From SZUA-584 sp964441275 (GTDB taxonomy: Bacteria; Bacillota; Clostridia; Christensenellales; SZUA-584): a stretch of DNA of 43,184 nt. Made by a program: the position numbers and the translations under genes. The DNA is taken from positions 1 through 43,184 of the forward strand of contig CAYTUG010000017.1 in NCBI GenBank assembly GCA_964441275.1. The letters are read 5' to 3'. The notes beneath the pieces were generated by a model that was not told where the DNA came from, made no database searches, and was given only the letters and a program-made list of their open reading frames with translations. Shown piece by piece: positions 8,134 through 15,840 of the stretch; the first letter of the stretch is position 1; each line of letters opens with the position of its first letter.

Positions 8134-8370
8134 TTATTCACTTCTTTCTTTATCCTCTTTACTATCAGTTTCTTCACATTTAAAATGAAACCAAAGCAAT
8201 ACTATACAAGATATGATGCCTATTATACCCTCTACAATAAACATTATTATATACCAGTCACCTATACTTGCGAATGGTTCAACTTTTAAGTGCTTCAATA
8301 ATCCAATTAATGTTATTATAAATAATACTGCCGCAACAGATCTTGATGCAATGTTTAATTTTCTCTTCAA
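8134..8370 (-). CDS. two-TM membrane protein, candidate RHS immunity protein (copy B)
   Basis: Start at TTG 8370 after AAGGGAG. This 78-residue copy has the same two-helix plan as copy A, but the body differs at many positions (SVAAVLFIITLIGLL and GIIGIISCIVLLWFH) and the tail is ESKEDKERSE-like instead of DSTKDKQKRG. It follows a diverged tip end (8412-8540) rather than the version found next to copies A and C, so each tip variant seems to have had its own partner. The upstream leader also differs from A and C. Confidence 0.6.
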   Translation of the reverse strand: MKRKLNIASRSVAAVLFIITLIGLLKHLKVEPFASIGDWYIIMFIVEGIIGIISCIVLLWFHFKCEETDSKEDKERSE

Positions 8371-8411
8371 ATTGCTTACTCCCTTCAAAATTATATAGTT
8401 TAATTCTAAAA

Positions 8412-8733
8412 TCAATCGTCATATGAGTAAAATACGTGCCCTCCGCAGTTATCTATTATGAAAAAGGCACCTTTTTCTGCATTATTAAAGTTATTAAACT
8501 CATTTGATAACTAAGTATATCTATCTGCCTTTATAGCGATACTAATTAGCCCGTCATATCGTTCCCTGGTTCCTATATCTTCCTCATATAATATGGGCTT
8601 GGGCGTAGGAAAGGGTGTTAGTGTTTGAACAACAGGCGTTTGCATCTTCTTTATTTGAATCGAGTACATCAGTACAGGCGGCAAACACCAGTGGCACCAC
8701 TAATAAAACAAATAGCCATGCAATCTTTTTCAT
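8412..8733 (-). pseudogene. second chimera: lipoprotein start fused to diverged RHS tip end
   Basis: ATG 8733 begins a lipoprotein signal peptide (MKKIAWLFVLLVVPLVFAAC), and the gene shares the 5-base deletion seen in the chimera at 8078. After the frame shift it reads SIAIKADRYT followed by a stop, then LSNEFNNFNNAEKGAFFIID and GGHVFYSYDD. The tail aligns with the tip end at 9017-9150 (RVANGLQNYNDLSKGSAFVI) but is clearly diverged. It represents a different toxin allele. An in-frame stop and the deletion make it non-functional. Confidence 0.7.
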
Positions 8734-8738
8734 TAGTT

Positions 8739-8975
8739 TTACCCTCTTTTCTGTTTATCCTTTGTGCTATCAGTTTCTTCACATTTAAAATGAAACCAAA
8801 GCAATACTATACAAGATATGATGCCTATTATACCCTCTACAATAAACATTATTATATACCAGTCACCTATACTTGCGAATGGTTCAACTTTTAAGTGCTT
8901 CAATAATCCAATTAATGTTATTATAAATAATACTGCCGCAACAGATCTTGATGCAATGTTTAATTTTCTCTTCAA
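8739..8975 (-). CDS. two-TM membrane protein, candidate RHS immunity protein (mosaic copy C)
   Basis: Start at TTG 8975 after AAGGAG. Residues from the first helix through the second helix are identical to copy B, whereas the last ten residues (DSTKDKQKRG), the downstream spacer and the upstream leader are identical to copy A. The gene is thus a recombinant of the other two. It follows the largest tip in the window (9017-10011) by 41 bases and is the most direct immunity candidate for it. Confidence 0.6.
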   Translation of the reverse strand: MKRKLNIASRSVAAVLFIITLIGLLKHLKVEPFASIGDWYIIMFIVEGIIGIISCIVLLWFHFKCEETDSTKDKQKRG

Positions 8976-9737
8976 TTTGCTTACTCCTTTCTGCTTTGAT
9001 AAATTCATATCCAATATTAACCGTAATATGGGAGAAACACAATTTCCCCTCTGTCCTCTATTACAAAAGCCGAGCCTTTACTTAAATCATTATAGTTTTG
9101 CAATCCATTTGCTACTCGGGTATATCTATCCGCTTCTATAGCAAAACTAGTTGCCATGGCACCTCCGCAAATGCCCCAAAAACACCTATAGGATTTAATG
9201 TTGCAAATGATACAGTAGCAACAGTTCCTGAACTAATAGAGGCCGCAGTAAAAGAAGAGGCAGCATTTTGTAAGTGTGTTAAGAACTGTTTACTATCTCT
9301 CGATGATAGAATTACTAATGTTCCGCCCTCAACTTTTCTACTCAAGCCACTATTAGAAATATGAAAGGGGCCTGTTCCATATTGCCTATTTACCTCACCA
9401 AGTATTTCTTGTTGATTTCCCGGTAGCCCTTGAATCAATTTATAAGCTTCAATTACTGGTGCCATATATACTGGTTTCTTTTCTTCCTCATTCGGAGCCT
9501 CTCCTTTCGGCTTTGCCTTTGGCGCTGTATTTGGTTTCTTCGTTGTCTTTGGTGTCGACGATGCCGTTGCTTGCTTAGCCGCCGACGCTTTTACCGCCTG
9601 TTCACAATTATTTGCCGCAGTTTTTATCGCAGTTGCCGCTGCGCTTATAACGGGCTTAAGTATACTTGGAACAACCTTTGAGACTGCCTGGAGTTTTGCC
9701 GCTGCTTGATTTAGTACCTTCGCTATAATCTGCATAA

Positions 9738-10010
9738 AATGTCCCGTTGGGTCAACAAAGTTCATGGGGTTGTTGCCGCAATATGCATACAAATTCTGCG
9801 TCCAGGGGTCATAAGCGTTGCCGGTGTAACTGTCCTGACTTAAAAACCTCCCCGTTGCCGGCTGGTAGAATCGCGCGTTCAGGGTCTGCCCCAGCGAAGC
9901 GAGGGTAGGGTCTGCCCCAGTGGAGCGAGGGTATGTACTGCAAACCGGTTGATGCGTCAGATACAGACCCCGTAAATGTCACCTCGTTAAGAAAGCTTGT
10001 GTCACCTCCG
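9738..10010 (-). repeat. RHS core-tail duplicate, copy 1 of 2
   Basis: About 273 bases match 11991-12263 at roughly 95 percent by eye, including the same 52-bp insertion. Similarity stops at the DPTGHF codons on the tip side and at GGDTS on the other. Confidence 0.85.
9881..9932 (-). repeat. two tandem 26-mers inserted in RHS core (copy 1)
   Basis: Two 26-base units (9881-9906 and 9907-9932) differ at two bases and share the block AGGGTCTGCCCCAG. They interrupt the ATG codon of the expected GLQYMNARFY core, so 52 extra bases produce a frameshift. The same double unit occurs at 12133-12184. Confidence 0.85.
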
Positions 10011-10062
10011 CAGCTAAGGTGATCAGAAATATAGCTATTATAATTATTTTTCGGTTTTCCAT
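10010..10062 (-). pseudogene. truncated signal-peptide gene start
   Basis: ATG 10062 opens MENRKIIIIAIFLITLAA, a clear signal peptide with a basic start and hydrophobic core, and then runs straight into the RHS core duplicate. The start lies 18 bases after the stop of the 370-residue membrane protein. It mirrors the two-TM gene followed by lipoprotein arrangement nearby, so the lost gene was probably another secreted or lipoprotein gene cut by the incoming RHS segment. Confidence 0.45.
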
Positions 10063-10080
10063 CTCTTGGGGGCATAATAA

Positions 10081-11193
10081 TTATTCATCATTTATCGAAT
10101 CTTTGCGATAAACATCACAATTAACAATATCATAGAAAGTAAGAAGCGTATATTCATTACCATCATATGATACTATTACCTTATAATCTTTTTCATCATC
10201 ATTAAACGAATCATAGAATGCAATATATTTTCCCTTAGCAATTCGTATTGTTTCCAAAAGTGTTCCTTTTCCGCCAAACAGTTGGATACTTTCAGGGTCC
10301 GCATGCGTTTTGTCTAGAAAAATATCAGCTGTTTGCTTATTCATATGCCTTGTTTGTATCATCTGGCCAACCTTCTCTTGTTCGCTTCTAATATCGACTA
10401 TTAGCATGAATGCATGTTTATTTCCGTGATTCGCGATCCTAATCTCGGTAAATAACATATCAATTTCTTTTCTTAAAAAATTGCTATAAAAGTTTGTAGA
10501 TTTTAAATAGTTTGTTTTATCCGGGTAGTTTCCATTTGGTTGCGCAAATATTATGTCCGAATGACATATACCGTTATTGTTAGCCAGGATAAAAAGCGTA
10601 TCATTTTTTATTACGTAATTAAAATCATTGTCTTTGCTGTAATTGGTGTTAGCCCCATTATAGTAATAGTTTTTAATTATTACATGTTCGGGAGCACCTA
10701 TCTTATAACCCGTATTTTTATAGATATCGTTATTAATGTTTGTTTCGACAATACTGATATTAATAAAATATACAGCATATAAAATAGATAATAGTCCTGC
10801 AAATGCATAGCCTATTTTCCTTTTTGACCTTAAGTAGCCTTCGCCAACCGATTTTGGCTCAACAGATTTTTTTAAGCGAATGAGAGCTATAACGTTGCTG
10901 ATATATTCGGGTATTAACGTATACAACCCAACCAAATAAATTATAGTTAATGATATAGGAAATAATATAAAGCTTAAAATAACCAGAACAACCGATTTTT
11001 TGCGTTTTATATATCGACGGGAAATTATGATTCCCGAAGCAAGACCTCCAAACATTATGCCACCTAAGAATAAATACGCAAAAATATTTGGAAGAGAAAA
11101 AAATGATGCCATAAATCCATACGCTATCATTCCAATCATAATAAATATACTTACAGCTATTAAATAAGATAGTATCTGTTTTTTTGTTATCAT
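10081..11193 (-). CDS. membrane protein, candidate immunity protein for RHS tip 1
   Basis: The 370-residue product has four predicted membrane helices in the first 160 residues (for example YLIAVSIFIMIGMIAYGFM, YLFLGGIMFGGLASGIII, VVLVILSFILFPISLTIIYL and AFAGLLSILYAVYFINI). A mainly beta C-terminal domain of about 210 residues follows, probably on the outer face. I recognise no family. It begins 53 bases after the stop of RHS tip 1 (11247-12044), the standard place for an immunity gene, and is AT-rich like the tip. Immunity is inferred from context; an unrelated envelope protein is the alternative. Confidence 0.6.
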   Translation of the reverse strand: MITKKQILSYLIAVSIFIMIGMIAYGFMASFFSLPNIFAYLFLGGIMFGGLASGIIISRRYIKRKKSVVLVILSFILFPISLTIIYLVGLYTLIPEYISNVIALIRLKKSVEPKSVGEGYLRSKRKIGYAFAGLLSILYAVYFINISIVETNINNDIYKNTGYKIGAPEHVIIKNYYYNGANTNYSKDNDFNYVIKNDTLFILANNNGICHSDIIFAQPNGNYPDKTNYLKSTNFYSNFLRKEIDMLFTEIRIANHGNKHAFMLIVDIRSEQEKVGQMIQTRHMNKQTADIFLDKTHADPESIQLFGGKGTLLETIRIAKGKYIAFYDSFNDDEKDYKVIVSYDGNEYTLLTFYDIVNCDVYRKDSINDE

Positions 11194-11990
11194 ACATTTT
11201 CCCTTTCTTACTCAGATTGATGTATTCCGTTAATTGCATTGTGTAATTAATCAAATATGTATTGAGGTATCGGTTGTCCTTCTGTTGCAAACTTGTATAT
11301 CCCAATTCCAAAGGCGAAAAGCCAACCTGGAATACCAACGTCAACATTTGTCGTATCCGACCCAAAATCAGTTTTATTAGTCCAACCAATTTTTAAACCA
11401 ATGGGACCTTCGAATCCAGCATTTACACCGGCATATACCCTTGCATCATCAAAATGCATTCCCACGTCAACACTAGCATTAAACATAGTATCAAAACTTC
11501 CGCTAACACTAAAATTATTTAGTTTTCCCGTTACTCCATATTCGCCAGCATTTATTTTGCTTTTGCAATACGATGATACTTCTATTGAACCTTTTGTCCC
11601 GCTAGTGGTCAAATCTGTTGTCACGGTTTTTGTTAATTTAACTATTCCTATATCAAATAATGTTTCTGAAAGGGATTCTTTCGTGTCACTATGCGCTCCA
11701 AACACTTCTTCTTTCTTTTTTGACTTTTTCGCTGCCTTTTTAACCTTTTTTATGCTTTTATCCACTTTTTCCACAATTTTCGCTGTCGTGTATGCAGCAG
11801 TTATAGCTACTGCCTTTACAAAAGTATTCGCAGCCTGAACGACATTGTTCACCACCGTTTTCACAACAGCGATCACCGCCTTCACCACAGGCTTTACCAC
11901 TTCCTCGACAACCACTTTCACGACCGTCTTAACAGTATCAACAACTGCTTTTCCCATGTTACTGAAGAAGTTCCCTATTGCTTGGAAGAA

Positions 11991-12263
11991 ATGCCCTGTC
12001 GGGTCAACAAAGTTGGTGGGGTTGTTGCCGCAGTATGCATACAAGTTCTGCGTCCAGGGGTCATAAGCGCTGCCGGTGTAACTGTCCCGACTTAAAAACC
12101 TCCCCGTAGTCGGCTGGTAGAATCGCGCGTTCAGGGTCTGCCCCAGCGAAGCGAGGGTAGGGTCTGCCCCAGTGGAGCGAGGGTATGTACTGCAAACCGG
12201 TTGATGCGTCAGATACAGACCCCGTAAATGTCACCTCGTTAAGAAAGCTTGTGTCACCTCCGC
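11991..12263 (-). repeat. RHS core-tail duplicate, copy 2 of 2
   Basis: Partner of 9738-10010. This copy carries a further 120 bases of RHS core on its upstream side (to about 12385), so it is the longer survivor and the likelier source of the other. Confidence 0.85.
12133..12184 (-). repeat. two tandem 26-mers inserted in RHS core (copy 2)
   Basis: Units at 12133-12158 and 12159-12184 are identical to those at 9881-9932, including the two bases by which the units differ from each other. The insertion therefore came before duplication of the core tail, or was spread by gene conversion. Confidence 0.85.
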
Positions 12264-12398
12264 GGCTCTGGTTGCCGAACTCGTCATAACCGTATCCTGT
12301 TACAAGGTTTCCATCCGGCCCTATTATGTTGGTCACGCTGCCGCGGATATCGTAGTTATAGAAGAAGTATTTATACTTAATAAATAGTCACAGGCAAG

Positions 12399-13514
12399 CT
12401 ACGATTTCGATAATCCGTTTAACTTCCATAACTGTGCCGTATCATTTACAAAAGTTATCTGATATACTGGATCTTGTTGACAACCCGAATAGAGAAAAAC
12501 ATTGTTCTCTGTAACATAAATTTTCATGTTGGATTCAGATATATCAAAGAGTGGATACTCTTGCCCGGTCTCAACATTAAATGCACAAAGCGCCCCAATA
12601 TCATAGGTCCCATACTCATCTTCAGTTTTGATATAAAGTAAATAATTCCTATATAGATTATAATTATAGTTCCACCACCGGCTTTCATCGCTTATTACAG
12701 TATCAGTTTTTTCTCCATTTGTACGGTATAAGTTATCATAAACATAATATGCCATACCATCCCGGACAAGTAGCGTTCCAAAAATTTCGGATACCAGCTT
12801 TTCCGCACTTTTAGTGTTAATATTATAACGCCATATATCCCAGGTGTCACCGAGCGGATCCTTATCTATTGAATCCGCACCGTAATATAAATAATCTTCA
12901 GCGAAAAAATAGAATCCCATTGGTATATCAGGTACATCAAGTATTTTTTGGTTTTTCCCTTCAAGGTCAGTACATTCTATATATTCTTCATATTCTTTTA
13001 TGATATAAATACTATCATCAAATATAAATAAATGATCTCTAATTGAATTTGCGTTATATTCAACAATTCGGTAATTTTCAGTTTCGTCCGGTTTGATTTT
13101 CCAAACGCCATCAGGTTTTAAATAGTATATCATCCCGTTGTATACATTTATTGAGCCAAGAATGCCGCTGTCGAGAATTTTAGTTTCCGCTCCGTTAAGC
13201 CGACTAATTATAAGATCTCCGCCGCCATCGTACGAACGAAGCAACCAATCTTGTGCTGAGATGTAACAAAGTGAACCTTCAAAATCCTGATTCGCAGGGT
13301 ATGTTCCTGCTTTATCCCACTCATACCAATATCCACTTTCGGGTGAAGTTAAAAGCACTTCATCAATTAATTGTATATTTTCCGGTGTATGATTGCCATT
13401 CGGATTTGGTAACGATAGCGGTGTATCTTGCGTATCCTGTTTACCGTTAATTGTACAGGAAATCATTGTTGTGACAAGAATTATAAATACAAATATAAGT
13501 AAAGCTATTTTCAT
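12399..13514 (-). CDS. lipoprotein with DUF5050-like beta-propeller
   Basis: The 371-residue product has a type II signal peptide (ILVTTMISC; cysteine at 20) and a Pro/Asn spacer. It then shows repeats of the kind seen in DUF5050/PQQ-like propellers: INVYNGMIYYLKPDGVWKI, HLFIFDDSIYIIKEYEEYIE, YFFAEDYLYYGADS, LLVRDGMAYYVYDNLYRTNG and MKIYVTENNVFLYSG. It should be tethered outside the cytoplasmic membrane; its ligand is unknown. GGGGAGG stands 7 bases before the ATG. The gene ends just before the RHS core tail of tip 1. Its leader shares about 17 of 19 bases with the RHS core around CAGCCGACTACGGGGAGGT, suggesting recombination there. Confidence 0.7.
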   Translation of the reverse strand: MKIALLIFVFIILVTTMISCTINGKQDTQDTPLSLPNPNGNHTPENIQLIDEVLLTSPESGYWYEWDKAGTYPANQDFEGSLCYISAQDWLLRSYDGGGDLIISRLNGAETKILDSGILGSINVYNGMIYYLKPDGVWKIKPDETENYRIVEYNANSIRDHLFIFDDSIYIIKEYEEYIECTDLEGKNQKILDVPDIPMGFYFFAEDYLYYGADSIDKDPLGDTWDIWRYNINTKSAEKLVSEIFGTLLVRDGMAYYVYDNLYRTNGEKTDTVISDESRWWNYNYNLYRNYLLYIKTEDEYGTYDIGALCAFNVETGQEYPLFDISESNMKIYVTENNVFLYSGCQQDPVYQITFVNDTAQLWKLNGLSKS

Positions 13515-13636
13515 AATATACCTCCCCGTAGTTAGCTGCGTTTTGTAAAGTTAAATGAAAATTGAGACCCTATAAGCCTTTCTGATACAATGTTTCTGCT
13601 AGAAAACTAATATCTCCCGAAAGGATACAGAGCCTC

Positions 13637-14269
13637 ATGCAGAAATTGTACCAGTTTCGTTGCCCAAAGTGCAACAATTCTCATAACTTTTATCGTTACG
13701 GTAAAGATAATTTAGGTTTCCAAAAGTACCTTTGCCGTAATTGCTTACATCAGTTTGCACCTGATCGCCCCAGTCTGCAATCAGTAAAAAACTATCCCCG
13801 TTGCCCTGTCTGCGGTAAAGCCTCTTTCCTTCACCACGACTATGAGCATTACTCTAACTTCCGTTGCGGCGATAAAAAGTGTAACCACTCTTTCTTTGTA
13901 CATAAACCGTCTGCCATATTGCCGCCTTCTATGAGCAAACTTGTCGGAAAGACGGATTTTAAACGGATGCGCTACCCTGTTTTTCTTATAATTACTGCCC
14001 TAACAATGTTCTATATTGGCAATAGCTCGTTTAGAAAGATTGCTCTTATGTTTCGATTGCTCCATAACGTCAAGATTTCTCATACTACCGTTTCCAACTG
14101 GTGCAGAAGCTTTGTGCCTTTGTTCCATAATATCGCCCTTGAGCTTATACCCACACTTGACTTCAACTCAGATGAATGGCATGCTGACGAAACGGTTATA
14201 AAAATCTGCGGTGTAAAGCACTATATCTGGTTCATATCTACGTTGAGAGCGCTTTTTTCTGCTCTGTAG
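13637..14269 (+). pseudogene. IS6/IS240-like transposase, C-terminus lost
   Basis: The 210-residue frame begins with a zinc finger (CPKCNNSHNFYRYGKD ... CRNC), a second Cys pair (CPVCGKAS) and a helix-turn-helix region (VKISHTTVSNWCR). It ends just after SDEWHADETVIKICG, where the first catalytic aspartate of IS240-type transposases lies. The expected D...E remainder is absent: around 14235-14260 the coding sequence gives way to an IS30-type terminal repeat. AAAGGA precedes ATG 13637. The element is dead. Confidence 0.75.
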
Positions 14270-14303
14270 ATTGCAAGTTAAATTACCCACCATAAAAATT
14301 CAG
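14260..14303. repeat. IS30-type element end (copy 1)
   Basis: About 36 of 44 positions match 32860-32901, the sequence just downstream of an IS30 transposase remnant. The shared block includes GATTGCAAGTTAAATTACCC. It marks an IS30-related insertion or its footprint in the IS6-like gene. Confidence 0.55.
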
Positions 14304-14320
14304 AACGCTTACAATTGTGC

Positions 14321-14499
14321 CGCAGATGTTTTGCGCTGCTGTGCCATACCAATGCAACTCTGATGATCATTGAGGGCGTGGATTCTCCAAAAGGCTGGGC
14401 AACGTCAAGACATCAACCGCCTTGAACATCTATGCCCATGCCTGGAAATCGAAGGATTCAGAGGCTGTAGAGAAGCTGGAACAGGCCTTAGGCATATAG
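14321..14499 (+). pseudogene. tyrosine recombinase (phage integrase) C-terminal remnant
   Basis: One frame reads LLCHTNATLMIIEGVD, corresponding to the catalytic H-x-x-x/A-T-L-L-x-x-G-V-D block. After a small deletion the next frame reads SKRLGNVKTSTALNIYAHAW and then KSKDSEAVEKLEQALGI before a stop, matching the catalytic histidine-tyrosine end of integrases. The missing bases fit the usual I-T-V codons (about 7 bases lost). Just after the stop, AAAGGAGG and ATG 14512 (MSIIKQIYTEALLY) start another fragment that soon ends. These are remains of an integrated element. Confidence 0.7.
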
Positions 14500-14531
14500 A
14501 AAGGAGGGCAAATGAGTATCATCAAACAGAT

Positions 14532-15365
14532 TTACACAGAAGCGTTATTATATCCAAATTTTATACGCTCTTGCTTCCTAAATTGTGTTAGCTTCACAAG
14601 CCTTACAGGATTATTTAAAAGGTTATTTATCTCGAAAAATATTTGAGAACCTTGAATGAGTTTTTCGTATTTCTTACTCTTTTTCGCTGACTCCACCAGC
14701 AAAGGTAGAAATAATAAATCATTTCCATAAAGTTGATTTAATTTTTTTATAAGATAAGTTAAAAAAAGCATTATCAAAATATGGAGTATCTAATTCTTTA
14801 TATAATCTCAGATGTATTAGTGCTCTTTCTTTATCAGTTACAGGCACAATATTATTAAGATGAAAAACGCATAGTCTTTCGGTATTATAATTAGCATCCC
14901 ACCACTCATCATTTATATAATATGGATAATCGATTTTAATAATTCTCCAAAACTTCTTGTACTCATCGTTATAATAACTACCTCCATCCAACATCTCCCG
15001 CAAATTATCAAAATAACTTTCATTATAGCTATCATCTGAATAAAGGTGTTCTTTAAAAAAAATTCAAAAAGATTGCAAAATGCAAGGCTTTAGAAAATGC
15101 CCTGTTTCCAATTTGCTTCTTCATTTGGGTGAAAAACTTCCATTTCATCATATATTCTTCTTAAAATTTTTTCAGTAGTATAGGATAAATATAGGCTAAA
15201 CATAGGAAGATAGGTCGGGTCGTATCTATCGTTTCTAATCCAATTAGAGATATGCCATGTTTGAAATTGATTAAATGCATCTTTAAAAACCCGCCATGAT
15301 ATCCAACAGCATCTATATACCATTTCATCATCGTCAACATAATAGTTTTTAATTCTATTTCTCAT
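14532..15365 (-). pseudogene. degraded hypothetical gene in three pieces
   Basis: Three minus-strand open pieces are read in order: 15365-15090 (91 codons from ATG, ending NWKQGIF), about 15065-14719 (KEHLYSDDSYNESYFDNLRE onward) and 14777-14532 (TYLIKKLNQLYGNDLLF onward). One stop codon (TAA at 15090), a shift in a run of eight T near 15055 and another shift in a T/A-rich run near 14765 would join them into one protein of about 270 residues. It is rich in Tyr, Trp, Asp and Asn. No family is recognised. Composition matches the RHS region, so it may be a lost immunity or cargo gene. Joining the pieces is inference. Confidence 0.4.
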
Positions 15366-15457
15366 ATATATCTCAAAATTAATATTCCAAATTTTTTTTA
15401 TTATATCATATTAAATAAAACAATAAAAGGTAGAGAAGTCACTCTAAAAATATTTTG

Positions 15458-15727
15458 TGTAGGACTACAATACATATTGGACAAAAGAGCCTTGAAAATA
15501 AAAACTGATACGTCCTTGTACGCTAAAACGCAACGGCAAGGTTGAACGCAGTCACAGGAATGACCAGAAGCGGCTAATACAACCTTCTATTTCTTCTCCG
15601 ACTTTAAGGCAGCGGCTTAAATCTTACCGATTCCGCTCAATCAATACACCCATGCGCTCGCTTGGTTGGCGTTCGCCAATAGAGTACCTCAAACACCACA
15701 CTGCTCAATATGTTTGACCAACTTACA
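15458..15727. mobile_element. IS481-type internally deleted element, copy 1 (270 bp)
   Basis: The left end TGTAGGACTACAATACATAT and the inverted right end TGTAAGTTGGTCAAACATAT form imperfect terminal repeats. The interior keeps a short piece of transposase end (QRQG-type sequence around 15525-15560, broken by frameshifts). Two relatives occur at 36395-36508 and 37725-38021. With only about 270 bases it needs a transposase supplied in trans. It sits 55 bases upstream of the argG promoter. Confidence 0.7.
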
Positions 15728-15782
15728 ATATGCCGCGCTTTTTCTTTTGCAAATGCGCAATACAAAAAATATAAAAAGGGTA

Positions 15783-15811
15783 TTGCATATATATACATCA
15801 AAGCGTATAAT
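15783..15811 (+). promoter_or_regulatory. argGH promoter
   Basis: TTGCAT and TATAAT are spaced by 17 bases; the AT-rich alternating sequence between them could accept an ArgR box but no clear consensus is seen. The start codon follows at 15841. Confidence 0.65.
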
Positions 15812-15840
15812 TATAACATAGTAAACCGGAGGTATTTGTT

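Larger units (their letters stand above)
9017..10011 (-). pseudogene. orphan RHS core tail plus C-terminal tip 2 (hydrophobic), frameshifted
   Basis: Reading from 10011 the RHS core gives GGDTSFLNEVTFTGSVSDAS and TGLQY, then a 52-bp insertion (9881-9932) shifts the frame. The core resumes as NARFYQPATGRFLSQDSYTG and ends with YAYCGNNPMNFVDPTGHF, the border where variable tips start. The tip has an Ala/Lys linker, a soluble part (YKLIQGLPGNQQEILGEVNR) and a Gly/Ala/Ser-rich hydrophobic segment (SISSGTVATVSFATLNPIGV). A one-base loss near 9155 breaks the frame before the true end, which reads SFAIEADRYTRVANG and ends LPYYG. The core lacks its shell, so this is a displaced tip. A membrane-active toxin is inferred. 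Confidence 0.75.
11247..12385 (-). pseudogene. orphan RHS core tail plus C-terminal tip 1 (beta-rich), core frameshifted
   Basis: From about 12385 the frame reads FFYNYDIRGSVTNIIGPDGN, then GYGYDEFGNQSRGGDTSFLN and ends GLQY; a 52-bp insertion (12133-12184) breaks it. After that the core continues NARFYQPTTGRFLSRDSYTG to YAYCGNNPTNFVDPTGHF. The tip itself (11247 to about 11990) is open and intact: an amphipathic Val/Lys repeat (VVKVVVEEVVKPVVKAVIAV), a Lys-rich segment (KKVKKAAKKSKKK), then a glycine-rich beta region (SVSGSFDTMFNASVDVG, AGVNAGFEGPIGLKIGW) and the end GQPIPQYIFD. No start codon lies in a useful place except TTG 12044. The beta-rich pattern suggests membrane interaction, but I recognise no toxin family. 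Confidence 0.7.

Noticed and set aside
7479..9014. CRISPR-like array from the regular repeats at 7.5-9.0 kb
   Set aside because: Repeat units are over 600 bp and contain genes; there is no short repeat/spacer pattern and no cas gene.
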